A DNA stretch of 64,000 nt, from the NCBI RefSeq assembly GCF_001649575.2, contig NC_051450.1, forward strand, positions 18,389,912 to 18,453,911, read 5' to 3'. This document shows positions 38,860 to 49,734 of this stretch, in pieces. Positions within the stretch are counted from its first letter, which is position 1. Each line of letters starts with the position of its first letter. The DNA comes from Kryptolebias marmoratus. Lineage: Eukaryota > Chordata > Actinopteri > Cyprinodontiformes > Rivulidae. Under the pieces are notes generated by a model. That model had not been told where the DNA came from and ran no database searches. It saw nothing but the letters and a program-made list of their open reading frames with translations. The translations under genes and the position numbers were made by a program.

Positions 38860-40366
38860 TTTTCTTTGCACGTTTTATTAATAGATGTATAATAGTCTGC
38901 TCTGGTTAATTTTCCTGGAAATGGAACTGATTTAAAAAAAAAAAAAAAAAATTTTTACTCATTTTACCAACTTCATTTATTCAAATTAATAATAAGCCGG
39001 GAAACTTACAAGCACTTCATTAAAGGAAACAAACCCCCGTCACTTCACTTCCTCTTGACATAAATAACTATCTAAAAACCTAATAATTCATAAACACAGG
39101 TGGAATTCTACACATTCGTTACACTACAGCGAGTGCAAATTATCAAAACACGGCCTCTTGAAATATACACGACCTCTGTTTTGAAAATCATCCTTTTTTC
39201 CTTTTTTTTCTTTTTTTTTTTACCCCCCCCCCCCCCTTTTTTTTTTTCTTTTTTTCTTCTTTTACACAATATTTACAGTTTTCTCTCACACAGTCAGGTC
39301 ATTCTGCACATCTGTCTCAGCTGCTCGCTTGTCCTGGGAGTCAGGCTCTGCAGAAACGCCTCCGCTGTGTGAAAATAATTGCATCGTGTTGAAAGAAATG
39401 TCGTAAAGACCTCAGGTTGTTCGCCGCCGAGGGGGGGGGGGAACCGCCGGACAAACGAGCAGTGGAGAGGAGTCAGGCTCGAAGAGAAGGCTTGTGGAAG
39501 GTCTATGGACGTTTTTCCTTTGGTTCAGGAGGTGTGTGTGTGTGTGTGTGTGTGGTGCTGGGGGGGGGCTTCCTCCAACTCGCCTTTTGTTAATGTTAAA
39601 CACCAGCTCAGCCCATATAAATGCATACAGATTCAAAGCCGAGCACTCGTCCACATTTGAGGAAGTTTTTTCTGGAAAAAAAAAAAATCTGGGTTTCCCT
39701 GTCCTTTTCGTTGGTGTGTGTGTTTGTGTGTGGCATACTGTTTTTACTTCATTAAAATAAAACAAGAAAAGTTTAATTAATGCTCTTTGGGGGGGACACC
39801 GTGGTGACGTGTTGTGTGGGATCTATTGTGTAACCTTTAAAAAGAGTTTGCTCTGTGTTTTCACCTCATGTTTAAAGACAATAAGAATTAATTTAAAAAA
39901 AAAAGAATAATTACTGACAAAAAAAAGGGGGAAGGATGAAATCAAAAGACAGCTAAAGCACTCATAATTACGTAAAAATCTTAAAAATCCAAGCACAGTT
40001 TTGGGTGATTGCAAGAGGGTCGATAAATCTTTAAAATCTCTATAAATGTATATTTTGGATGCTTCTCAAATATTATTTCACTGAATGCTCTCAAGATATT
40101 GAATTTAGAAAGATCCAGTACGAAAGGATGATATTATAGCTGTAATTATCAGACACACACACACACATAAACACACTTTTTCAATCAGTGCTCTTCTGCA
40201 TTTGGTCGTGCTTTTTTGTTGGGGAACGTGGGATGGGAGGAGGGGAGGGGGGTTATATTAGGACATCAGCCTCCAGAGGTATGAGTGGGGGGTTTGGAGG
40301 GGAAGTCGTGGAATGGGACGGGGAGCCCCGGGGGGAGGGGGGGACGGGGAGGCTGGTGTCGAGTGT
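38860..40366 (-). other. arx: Probable arx 3' UTR and downstream sequence
   Basis: It lies just below the arx stop. Minus-strand AATAAA signals are at 38874-38879 and 38976-38981, giving a 3' UTR of up to about 1.5 kb. The region is AT-rich with G and T homopolymers (39190-39260, 39430-39440 and 39560-39570). The true cleavage site cannot be chosen from sequence. Confidence 0.35.
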
Positions 40367-40637
40367 TCAGCACACCTCCTTCCCTGCAGCGCCGGCGGGC
40401 AGGATGTTCAGCTGGGTGAGCTGGGCCGAGTGTTCCTTGGCCTTGAGGCGCAGCGCGGCGATGCTGGAGGCCCTGCGGTCGGCTGCCGCCGCCGACGAGG
40501 ACGAGGAGGAGGAAGACGACGAGGGGTCGGGCAGGACGGAGCCGGCGTGAGAGGGGTTCTCCACGGGGGGCGCGGGCTGGCGGAGCAAAGCTGCAGCGGT
40601 GGAAGCACTCGTCAGGGGACCCATGCTGGAGAAGAGT
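40367..40637 (-). CDS. arx: arx exon 5 (OAR/aristaless domain)
   Basis: Encodes [20 protein letters not shown], a ten-serine run, the OAR motif and the [17 protein letters not shown] end before TGA (40369-40367). The acceptor is ctctttcag. Confidence 0.96.
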
Positions 40638-40828
40638 CTGAAAGAGTTACACAAATCTGCTTTATTCTTTGAAAAGCATCACAGGATTCAGAGCTGGTCT
40701 TAATGTGACCTAAAATGTTAGATAACACCATCTCCAGAGTGTGAAACTCAAATCTTTACCATTTATTTTAGTCTTCTCCCATCTTAAATTAGTCTGTTTA
40801 TAGTTTTTAATGTGAGACAATAATTAGA

Positions 40829-40859
<31 letters not shown>

Positions 40860-43800
40860 TGTGTGTGTGTGTGTGTCACAGGGCTCCTCACAGCTTGATT
40901 TGCAGGATCACACATTAGTTTCATTTATTTGGCAGATTAAAGGCTACCAGTGTAACACGTTGGAGCTAAACAGACAGCTTGAATGAAAATGTCTCCTGTT
41001 CAAATTGCATCGTGCATTAGGAGTTTATTTTCAGCCGCTGTGGTGCTTTTGCTGCACAATTGTTGTGATTTGCTTGAAACTACAGGGATGAATGTGGAGG
41101 TCGTACTTTACGGCCCCAGAGTCCTGCTGCTGCCGAGATGGGCAGGTTCAGATGTAAATATGAGCAAAGAGCAGCCATTAGGTCAGCGGGAGACCTCCGT
41201 GCACCGGAATAACTCACCTGCCGAAAGTGGGTCCGATGAAAGCGGGGTGGCGGAACATGGCCGCCGTGCCCAGGAAGGTGCCCAGGCCCAGCGGGGTGGC
41301 GAGGGGTGGAGCCGAGCTGTTGTGGGGCGGCGGGCCCAGGCCCGGGAAGGCGGCAGCCGCGGCTGCAGCCGCCGTCCAGGCGGACTCCAGGGCTGGGTGG
41401 GGGTGGGGAGGGAAGGGCCCTCCCTCCAGGTAGTGGCTGAGCGGGTGGCCTGCTGCGAGCGGGCCTGGGAACGGCAGGCCCGAGGGGTGGGCCTGCACCC
41501 CGGCCTTCTCACGCTTCCTCCACTTGGCCCTGCGGTTCTGGAACCAAACCTGAACGACAGACATGTTCAGGTGTTTCTTTAAATGAAGGAAAAAGGAGCT
41601 GCAGGGTTGAGTTCTTCTTCTCATCAGTGTCTGCGTGTCCCTGCGTGGATCTCTGTCCACAGAACAGAACCCTGCCGTCTGGGTTTTTTAAGCATTTTCT
41701 GATTAATGCTCTTCTTTTATTCTGTTATAACTCTTGTATTTCTCTCCAGGCTGTACTTTTAGGCCTATTTGATGCTAAAAACCTCTTCTAACTTCTAAGA
41801 AAACATTTGGGAATAAACAGCCTAACAAGAGCGTAAAGTTAAGTCTACAGATTAGGTGTTAAACTCATTTTCACAGGAGGCCAAATGTAAAAATCCGATT
41901 CTGTTCGAGGCCCAATGTCAGTCAATATTTTTTGTTTTGTTCCTCCCCGCCCCATTTCTCAGTTTGTCTGAGTCGTAGAAAAAAAACAAAAACTCTCAGG
42001 AGTGACTAAAGTTGCGCTCCAGGGGTGGAAAAGCACCACCTCTGGTTGGCTGATCTGTAAACCATCTCTATTCCTGGCGACATGTCCTGGTCCAGTCTGA
42101 AATTAAAGAGCGACGTGTCGGACGTGAACAGTCTGCTCAGACGGGATGTTTTTGACTCTCAGAGTTGCACTAAACGTGTAACGAAACACAGATTTACTGG
42201 TTAAAAAGGTGTGCTTATTAGTTGGTAGTTGTGCATAAATAGAAGTTTTTAAGTCAAATTATTAACAAACTTTAGGCTCCATGATGTCTTAAAGAATAGA
42301 GCTCAGAAAGTTAAAAACTGTATCAAAGCAGCACAGGATGCATCCATAGGAATCAGCTTAATATCAGCAGTCATGAAACAAAACCAGGCAATGGAGAACA
42401 GTTCATATGTGTTGCTGAACCTCATTAAAACACAGTAATTATAATAACTTGGGTATGACTGCATCCTGCATCATCGCAGGTTTAAACTCAGAAAAGAACA
42501 AACTTAAACTCGAGCTCTGCATCTACAATAATTTCTGGAAGTTGCAACGTTTTCAGCTGAGATGATGGACACAGGAAGTCCGTGCCCCCTGCGGCATCTC
42601 CTGCCCCCCTGCGCCACCCTCCTGGAACCACCCCTGGCTGTCTGCTTCAGGTGCGGCCAACAGGCGGAAAAGTCGGCGGTAATTAACCCCCGCCGCTCGC
42701 GGCCTCCTTAAATCTACTTTCTGTCTAATTAAACTCCCTCCCTTTGGTCGGGCNGGGGAGGTAATTAAGAGCGTCGTTAACAAAAGATCCGGAAAATTAC
42801 CGCTGAACTGGCTCCAATAACAATTAATGCGCTTTAAATTAAATTCTTAAGAGACTCCGAAGCGGCGATAGGAGGGTATTTAACTTTCCCACGCAGCCGC
42901 CGCGCGTCCAGTTTGCGCACGGAGCAAAATGTCAACACGTGGAAAAGTAACAGCGCCCGCGCACACACACACATTATTATTATCCCCAGAGGGGCTGTTT
43001 AGCATTACACAGCCCCTCGGGAATTTATGAGTTTTTATCACCTCCCGATGGCGCCCGTTAAGTGATTTGTTCACCTAAAGAGACATCTGTTGTTTCTCCG
43101 GCGGCCATAACCTCCCCGGGACTGTTTGAACTGTCTCTGCGGCTGGGAGTCCAGGCTCAGGGGAGGAAGGGAGGGGGGATGGATGGGGGAGGAGGAGGAG
43201 TGGGGGGGGTCGCAAACACTTTTAATGGTCTCTCATTCGCTCCCGAGTGCAAAGCATCGGATCAATGCAGGTCTATTGCAATCACATAATGGGAAATCAA
43301 ATAGCATTATCCCTCCCCCTCCATCACCCCCCTCTCTCCCTCCCCTCCCCGATTCGCGCGCACCCCTTCCTTATCTGTCCCCTCGTGATGGGAACTTGCA
43401 GAGATGTGTTTGCTCCTGCGCTAAGTGAGCCTTAATTGCCACTAAAAGGCACGAGGCAGCGTCCAATAACAGGAAAACAAAACAAAAAAACCCTCCTTCC
43501 AACACGTTTTCACCGTGACGCACATCACCCCGGCGCCATTAAAATAAATAAATAAATAAATAAGAAGAAGAAGAAAAACTTCTTCATCAGAGAGAAAAGG
43601 AAGGAAGGAAGGCACTTACTTGCACGCGGGCCTCGGTGAGATCCAGACGCATCGCGAGCTCCTCTCTGAAAAGAAGGAGACATTCAAGGTTACAGGCCGG
43701 CGTTTGAATGCGCGCAGAATTGCTGTTTTGTCCCCTCCTGTTGTTAACTGTCAACAATAGACGACCAAAATAGGTTTGATTCTTTTTTTTCTTTTTTTTT

Positions 43801-45824
43801 GTCCTCACGCCGGCATGAAGCGCAGAAAGACGCCATGGCCACATATTCTATTTTCCCCCTCCTGTCACGCATGGTTAGAAATAGGCCCCAGTGATTGTTA
43901 GATTTTCTTTTTCTTTTCTTTTTTTTTTTGCCTTGGCCGAGGCCTGTCACTGTAACAACATAATGGGTGGAATAATGACATCTAAACTAGGCTGCCACAA
44001 AGCAATTGACGCTCCTTCTGGATATAGCTGCGAAATGGGCCCCGCCGTCCAAATTAGAGCCACAAGTCGCCTTAAAACTTAATCGACTGGAAAATATGAA
44101 TAATCCCCCAGAGATGAAGGGCTGCGTGGAAACGAAGGTTGAGCAGAAATAAAGGTTGCAGAGAATAACGAGACGTTTTTAGAATTAAAAATTCCCTCAA
44201 ACCGTGCTGCATCCTGGTTCTAAATGTTCTCTTTTTTTCGCTAAAATAAATAAAAAATAATGGAAATTGCAAAAATTCTCCAACTGGGATTTTTTATGTG
44301 GATTCCAGCTCATGATTCGGATTTATTTATTTTATTTTATTTTTTGAGCTGCTCCCCTTAATCATCTCTGCAGACAAGCTGAATAACAGGCCTGATGAGG
44401 CTTCACATGTCCTCTCTGCAATTATGTATTTATTAAAATAAATAAATAAATAAACTTTTGGGTCAAGGAAGTGTTGCATTAAATTAAAAAATAATAAAAA
44501 ATATAATTTTGGGTGCGTAAAATAATTTAAAAGCATATTTAAAAACTAGAAAAAAAGCTTTAAAATGTGTAATAATAATATTAATAATTATAATAATTAT
44601 AGTAATAATTTTCAGGCTTATGATTTTAAATATTTAGGTTAAAGCAGAATTATTACAATAATAATAAGTTTAATAAAGTCATCACATTTAAAGAAAATGA
44701 ACATATTTATCAGCTGAAATGTGTTTTAAACTATTTGTAGGAATATTTAGGAGCCTGTTTGGATTTCTCTCACCTGGTGAACACGTCGGGGTAGTGCGTC
44801 TTCTGGAAAGCCCTCTCCAGCTCCTCCAGCTGGTAGCTGGTGAACGTAGTCCTGTATCTTCTCTGCTTCCGCTTCAGCATCCCTTCCTCCGAGTCGCTGC
44901 CCGCCGACAGACACACGCTGTCCTCCCCGTCCCTCACGTCCCCGTCCCCGGCGTTCAAGCTCTCCCGCTCCTCGTCCTTGCTCGGGGACAGCGCGGCCGC
45001 GTCCCCGCAGCTCTCCTCCTCCTTGCCGGCGTCCTCCTCGAACTTGAGGGGCCCGAGCTCCACCAGGCCGAGGCCGCCGTCCTCCGAGGCCTCGCCGGGG
45101 CTCGGCTCGCCCTCGCCGCGGCTCAGGGACGCGTTCTCCCGGTACGACTTGCTGCGGCTGATGCTCACCTGCGGCGCCTGGTTGATCTTGAGGCTGTCGG
45201 CGGCTTGCTCCAGGAGGAGCCGCTCCCGCTCCAGCTTCTCCGCGTGCTCGTGGAGGTACTTCCCTCCGGGTCCGTAGAGCCGGCGCAGCTTGGGGGGCAG
45301 GTGCATGTCAGCGCCGAGGGAAAGGGGCTCCTTCGTTGGCCCTGATCACAACAACATTAATAATAAGAAAAACAACATGAAACAACTGGGAGCTTATTTT
45401 TGTTTTATGTTCAGCTAAATAAACTTAAAAACGTATCCTAGTTATTATTTTTTATTTTTAGAGGGAGCAGGAAGCTGGGGTCGAACCCGCGACCTTCTGA
45501 TTGACGCTCAGCGCTGAAACAGCCGCACACCTGTTAATATCAGCGTTGTTTTTATGGTTTTTTTTTTTTGTTATTTTTTTATTTTTTCCCCCCAGTTAAG
45601 CTTGAAGTCGGAGCCCAGCTCGGAGTAAACTCACCGTCGGCTGTCTTGTCGAGCTCCCCTCTGCCGGACAGAGCCGTCAAACTTTGCGCGCCGAGCAGCC
45701 GGACCTTACAGGGGCTGCGGCGGCCCAGAATGCTGTCTATGCAGTACGAGGAGAGCAACGTGGGCGACTTGCTGCTCTTCCTCTCGCCTCGGTCGTGGAT
45801 GTCTTCCTCAAACTGACCGCTCAT
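40367..45824 (-). CDS. arx: Aristaless-related homeobox transcription factor ARX (five exons, 468 aa)
   Basis: ARX is a nuclear paired-class homeodomain factor of forebrain interneurons, floor plate and pancreatic islet cells. Minus-strand exons are 45824-45635, 45341-44774, 43665-43620, 41549-41218 and 40637-40367, all AG/GT and in phase, for 468 codons plus TGA. Residues 27-34 (YCIDSILG) are the octapeptide/eh1-type repressor motif, at the same position as in human ARX. The homeodomain is residues 223-282 with W270, F271, Q272 and N273, the Gln-50 paired class. The C-terminal aristaless/OAR motif is about residues 433-452 ([16 protein letters not shown]) and the end is GKEVC. An Ala8 tract lies in exon 4 and a Ser10 tract in exon 5. 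The long alanine tracts of mammalian exon 2 are absent. Tail-to-tail linkage to pola1 is the ancestral vertebrate order, pointing to the arxa copy. Confidence 0.97.
40829..40876. repeat. (GT)n microsatellite in arx intron 4
   Basis: A 48-bp GT tract with a single A interruption near the middle. Confidence 0.95.
41218..41549 (-). CDS. arx: arx exon 4 (end of homeodomain, Ala8 tract)
   Basis: Begins [17 protein letters not shown] and runs through a Pro/His-rich stretch, an eight-alanine tract before FPGLGPPP, and [13 protein letters not shown]. It corresponds to the region holding the fourth alanine tract of human ARX. It ends in phase 2. Confidence 0.96.
42660..43440. promoter_or_regulatory. 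Candidate regulatory DNA in arx intron 3
   Basis: It contains GGCGGTAATTAACCCC, TTCTGTCTAATTAAACTCCC, GGAGGTAATTAAGAGCGTCG, AATAACAATTAATGCGCTTT, CATCGGATCAATGCAGGTCT and ATCAAATAGCATTAT. Four TAATTA-type sites fall within 200 bp, flanked by GC-rich sequence. This could be an autoregulatory or intronic enhancer. A single N lies at 42754. Confidence 0.45.
43620..43665 (-). CDS. arx: arx exon 3 (46 bp, homeodomain)
   Basis: Encodes [16 protein letters not shown] between acceptor cttttcag and donor gtaagt. This short homeodomain exon is standard for ARX. Confidence 0.96.
43850..44090. promoter_or_regulatory. Candidate regulatory DNA in arx intron 2
   Basis: It has TAGGCCCCAGTGATTGTTAG, GGCCTGTCACTGTAACAACA, AAAGCAATTGACGCTCCTTC and CCGTCCAAATTAGAGCCACA. 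A T tract lies inside at 43904-43929. It is repeat-free otherwise, and the function is inferred. Confidence 0.35.
44774..45341 (-). CDS. arx: arx exon 2 (acidic region and first two-thirds of homeodomain)
   Basis: The acceptor is tgtgatcag. It encodes the [18 protein letters not shown] segment, a long Glu/Asp/Ser-rich stretch, then [20 protein letters not shown] to the FTR end in phase 2. Only AAA is found where mammals have the long alanine tracts. Confidence 0.96.
45456..45530 (-). repeat. tRNA-derived SINE-like fragment in arx intron 1
   Basis: The minus strand reads GTCAATCAGAAGGTCGCGGG then GGTTCGACCCC, resembling a pol III B box and the head of common teleost SINE-type repeats. It sits in a 293-bp intron and is only about 75 bp long. 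Confidence 0.4.
45635..45824 (-). CDS. arx: arx exon 1 (coding part)
   Basis: Starts [15 protein letters not shown] and contains [19 protein letters not shown], the octapeptide region. A is at -3 of the ATG. In-frame TAA triplets stand directly upstream, so no earlier start is possible. The donor is gtgagt, phase 1. Confidence 0.95.
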
Positions 45825-45835
45825 GTTTTTTTTTC

Positions 45836-45836
<1 letters not shown>

Positions 45837-45901
<65 letters not shown>
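45837..45901. repeat. arx: (TTA)21 microsatellite in arx 5' UTR
   Basis: There are 21 perfect TTA units on the + strand, (TAA)n in the arx sense strand, ending 12 nt before the arx ATG. In the arx frame every unit is a TAA stop, so the tract is not coding and fixes the start codon downstream. Confidence 0.95.
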
Positions 45902-46176
45902 TGAGTCGATCCCCCCGCGCGCACTTTTCTTCCTCTCGCTCGCTCTCGGACTCTTCTTCCTCCGCTCCTCTTCCTCCGCCGTTGTCGCTTCCCCTCCTCA
46001 GCTGATGACAGACAGCCGCTTTGACCGCCTCGCGCTGCGCCCTCTCCGCACCGCGCGCTCCTTCAGCACGCGTGGATTCGGTTACCGCGCGCCTGATTGG
46101 CTCGTGAATGCGTGTGTATGTGAAGAAGAGAGAGAGATAGGGAGAGGGAGAGAGAGAGGGGGAAGCGCGAGGCTGC

Positions 46177-46184
46177 TTTATATA
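46177..46184 (-). promoter_or_regulatory. arx: Candidate arx TATA box
   Basis: The minus strand reads TATATAAAGCAGCC, a good TATA match, about 350 nt upstream of the arx ATG and followed by GC-rich sequence. The predicted start would be near 46150, giving a 5' UTR of about 325 nt that includes the TAA repeat. There is no transcript evidence. Confidence 0.4.
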
Positions 46185-46830
46185 TTTTACGATTAAAGTT
46201 AATTTGAGAGGAAAGGTGACAAAACCCGACATGGAGTTTTGTTTCTGCTTTTTTTTCCCTCTCCGGAACGAACTTCTAGGCGATGAAAATAAACATTTTT
46301 CCCCATAAATGAGCTCTCAGGGGACACAATTTACCCAAAATTGCAACTTTTTTAATTTGCAACAAAAATAACAATAATTAAATTCAACAATCGGCAACAA
46401 ATGCGAGTTCAAACAGTTCATAACATGTGTAAACAATAAAATAATCATATCTGAATTCCGCCCTTCCACCGGCCTGTGCTGACATCAGTGCTGGAAATTA
46501 AAAACATCTGTGCCTTTAATACCCCAAACATCTGGCTCACCCCCCCGACGGGACGAGTTCTCATTTTAAAATGTCTTTTATTTTTGAGATTTTGTTACCT
46601 TTATGCAACATGGAGTCAAAACATGACCCCGCAGAGACAAAAACAACAAAAAAACAAACGAAAAAAAGTTAAATAAAATAAAAGATGAATGTGACAACAT
46701 GACTAAAAACTAACAAGAATATTATGAGTCTTAATAAACAGAGTTTGTCTTTTTTGTCCTTGTTCGTTTGATTTAATATAGCATAAGGGTCTTTTTTCAT
46801 TAAATTTCAATTAAAAGTCACATTAATTAC

Positions 46831-47669
46831 ACAGCCCTAGTTTAAAAAAATTAGGATGTTGAAATTATTATCAAATCTGTTTTTTAGTCACAAAAAAAAA
46901 AGAAAAGGCTAAATGTTATTTTCTGAAAAAAGTAAAAGAATATTGAATTTTATGGCAGCATCACTTCTCAAAAAAGTTGTTCCAGATCCATGTGTCCCTG
47001 CTGTCAGACATCCCTCCTCCTTTAACAACAATCTGTAAACATCCAGGAGCTGAGGACAGCAGCTGCTGGAGCTTTTAGAGGAATATTGGCCATAATACAG
47101 ACACTAATGCACCCCCATACCATCAGAGAGGCTGGCCTTTGACCTCAGCTCAGTTGTCCTCTTTGTCTCAGTCCGTCTTAAACGAGCTCTGGTCCAAAGA
47201 AGATGGCAGCGTTTCTGGATGGTGTTCACATCTGGCTTCTCCTCTGCCTGATAGAGCTTATCTTGACCTTTGACCTTAGAGATTTCTCCACACATATTTT
47301 GATGACGTCATGAACTGTAGATGATGGGATGTTCCCAGTTTTCTTTTTACGACCATTATTCTGAATCTGTCCCAGTTTCTGCTCAGATTCAGCCTCTAAA
47401 AGCTCTTTTTATCTTCAGTCCTCTGACTGACCTGCTGCCAGTTAACCTGATTAGTTACTAAATGCTCCTCCAGATGTTTCTCAGTCGTAACACTTCCTTT
47501 TTTGAGGCTTGTTGCTGCCATCAAACTTAAAAATACCCTTTTTAAAAAAAAAACAATACAAGTTGAAAAATTTGTTTATATGTTCCCCTGTGGTTAAAAA
47601 GCAAATCAATGCATTTTGTTTTTATTTACATTTTGCACAATGTTCCAACTTTTTGGAAATTAGGGCTGT
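46831..47669 (-). mobile_element. Non-autonomous Tc1/mariner-like element (family A), copy 2, complete
   Basis: The ends ACAGCCCTA (46831-46839) and TAGGGCTGT (47661-47669) are inverted repeats. Inner end text (TATTTACATTTTGCACAATG, CCAACTTTTTGGAAATTAGG) resembles termini of common fish Tc1/mariner-type elements. It shares most of its interior with 33520-34470 and a part with 60720-60985. No transposase frame survives. Confidence 0.75.
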
Positions 47670-47771
47670 CATAGTAAAATTAAACCAATTTTGTTGTGTT
47701 GGTACGGCCTGAGCCTCCATGTCGATGCTTTGTTTACATTGAGTGCATACCCTCATTTCAGAACCTTGTAC

Positions 47772-47915
47772 CTGGAAAAGTCTTTTCAAAGCCGCACTGT
47801 TTGGTACCAAACCCTGTTCCGTTTGGAGCGCCTGGGCCTCCTGCACCCCTGGCTCCTTGAATCCTCCTGCATGAAAAATTCTGGCACAGAGTTTCTGTTC
47901 AGCCTCAGACAGCAC
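47772..47915 (-). other. Exon-like 144-bp open cassette, unassigned
   Basis: On the minus strand a 48-codon open stretch (LSEAEQKLCARIFHAGGF onward to AALKRLFQ) lies exactly between AG at 47917-47916 and GT at 47771-47770, in phase 0 at both ends. I do not recognise the peptide. The frame stays open beyond both edges for some distance. It may be a fossil exon, part of a mobile element or chance. The opposite strand is also open here. Confidence 0.25.
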
Positions 47916-48015
47916 CTGCGAAAAACCAAGTCAGACACTCAGTCACCTAGAAATGGAAGCGCCAACATATTTATGGACCAAAATCAACATATTTTTGGAT
48001 CTTTTCCATCCTATC

Positions 48016-48119
<104 letters not shown>

Positions 48120-49030
48120 NNNNNNNNNNNNNNNNNNNNNNNNNNNNNNNNNNNNNNNNNNNNNNNNNNNNNNNNNNNNNNNNNNNNNNNNNNNNNNNNN
48201 NNNNNNNNNNNNNNNNNNNNNNNNNNNNNNNNNNNNNNNNNNNNNNNNNNNNNNNNNNNNNNNNNNNNNNNNNNNNNNNNNNNNNNNNNNNNNNNNNNNN
48301 NNNNNNNNNNNNNNNNNNNNNNNNNNNNNNNNNNNNNNNNNNNNNNNNNNNNNNNNNNNNNNNNNNNNNNNNNNNNNNNNNNNNNNNNNNNNNNNNNNNN
48401 NNNNNNNNNNNNNNNNNNNNNNNNNNNNNNNNNNNNNNNNNNNNNNNNNNNNNNNNNNNNNNNNNNNNNNNNNNNNNNNNNNNNNNNNNNNNNNNNNNNN
48501 NNNNNNNNNNNNNNNNNNNNNNNNNNNNNNNNNNNNNNNNNNNNNNNNNNNNNNNNNNNNNNNNNNNNNNNNNNNNNNNNNNNNNNNNNNNNNNNNNNNN
48601 NNNNNNNNNNNNNNNNNNNNNNNNNNNNNNNNNNNNNNNNNNNNNNNNNNNNNNNNNNNNNNNNNNNNNNNNNNNNNNNNNNNNNNNNNNNNNNNNNNNN
48701 NNNNNNNNNNNNNNNNNNNNNNNNNNNNNNNNNNNNNNNNNNNNNNNNNNNNNNNNNNNNNNNNNNNNNNNNNNNNNNNNNNNNNNNNNNNNNNNNNNNN
48801 NNNNNNNNNNNNNNNNNNNNNNNNNNNNNNNNNNNNNNNNNNNNNNNNNNNNNNNNNNNNNNNNNNNNNNNNNNNNNNNNNNNNNNNNNNNNNNNNNNNN
48901 NNNNNNNNNNNNNNNNNNNNNNNNNNNNNNNNNNNNNNNNNNNNNNNNNNNNNNNNNNNNNNNNNNNNNNNNNNNNNNNNNNNNNNNNNNNNNNNNNNNN
49001 NNNNNNNNNNNNNNNNNNNNNNNNNNNNNN
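48120..49030. other. Assembly gap (911 N)
   Basis: Unknown bases. Open frames reported through it have no meaning. It lies upstream of arx, so regulatory DNA could be missing. Confidence 1.
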
Positions 49031-49330
49031 CCTCTCTCCTTCCTGCGCGGTCACAAACAAGACGCGCGTAATACAGACGGGTATTTAGAGTCGCTCTGTA
49101 ATTTGGGGGCCACAATTTGATTCATTTATCCGCACACTGTTATTAACCCTGTGGAAAAAGAGATGTCAGCCGCCATTTCAGCCAGCAGGACATCCGCGCT
49201 TTGTTTAAATGCACTAATTACGCGCATACATTAGAGGGGGGAGGGAGGAACGGATGGATGGAATAGCCTGGGCGCAATTTTCACATTTCCAATTTGTTTG
49301 ACGCGCAGGTGAAGAGACAGGGCCGCCTTT
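49031..49330. promoter_or_regulatory. Candidate conserved element upstream of arx
   Basis: It has CGCGCGTAATACAGACGGGT, CTGTAATTTGGGGGCCACAA, GCACTAATTACGCGCATACA and GGCGCAATTTTCACATTTCC. It is complex, ORF-free sequence starting at the edge of the gap. Confidence 0.35.
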
Positions 49331-49734
49331 CGTTCCAGGAAAAAAGAATAAATCAAATCCGCCTTCTTTTTTATTTTCACAACATCCTAACCTGATAATA
49401 TCCAGGGGAAACACTTCACTTCTGGGCTTCTTTGTTTGTTTGTTCCCAGCGCGCAGACTCTGCTGTCCCTTCTGTTTGCAGCCTTTTCGGTGTCATGCGT
49501 TTTTATTTGTAACATATTAAAGAAAACAGATTATTTAATGTGCGTAAAAGCGGCGTCTCGGGTGTCTCAGACCCTCGGAAGGCCTTAGAAGCGCACAGAT
49601 GAAGTTCATCACTAAGTGCTGGGCCTTGGCCTGCAGGTCATTCAGATGGCGCCATCTCCTGGTGGCAAACCCGAACTGCTCCGGCTCACAAAACGCGTTT
49701 TACGCCCGTTTAAAAACAAAGGATGAAGGCGCAG

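Larger units (their letters stand above)
45825..46830. other. arx 5' UTR and proximal upstream region
   Basis: CpG is dense from 45905 to 46110 (CGCCTCGCGCTGCGCCCTC, CCGCGCGCTCC), then purine-rich (GA)n at 46120-46165 and the TATA candidate. Beyond 46250 the sequence is AT-rich with no recognisable feature up to the TIR element at 46831. Confidence 0.5.

Noticed and set aside
40983..41582. 199-codon + strand open frame
   Set aside because: Antisense shadow of arx exon 4. Its low-complexity Arg/Gly/Ala composition mirrors the Pro/Ala-rich sense protein.
44719..45345. 208-codon + strand open frame
   Set aside because: Exact antisense of arx exon 2. GC-rich coding DNA keeps the opposite strand open, and the peptide has no recognisable domain.
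45456..45530. Considered as an intact tRNA gene
   Set aside because: Only a B-box-like segment is present. There is no A box or cloverleaf of tRNA length, so it is kept as a SINE-like fragment.
45684..46196. Open frames with poly-Tyr/poly-Leu runs
   Set aside because: They are translations of the TTA microsatellite in the arx 5' UTR.
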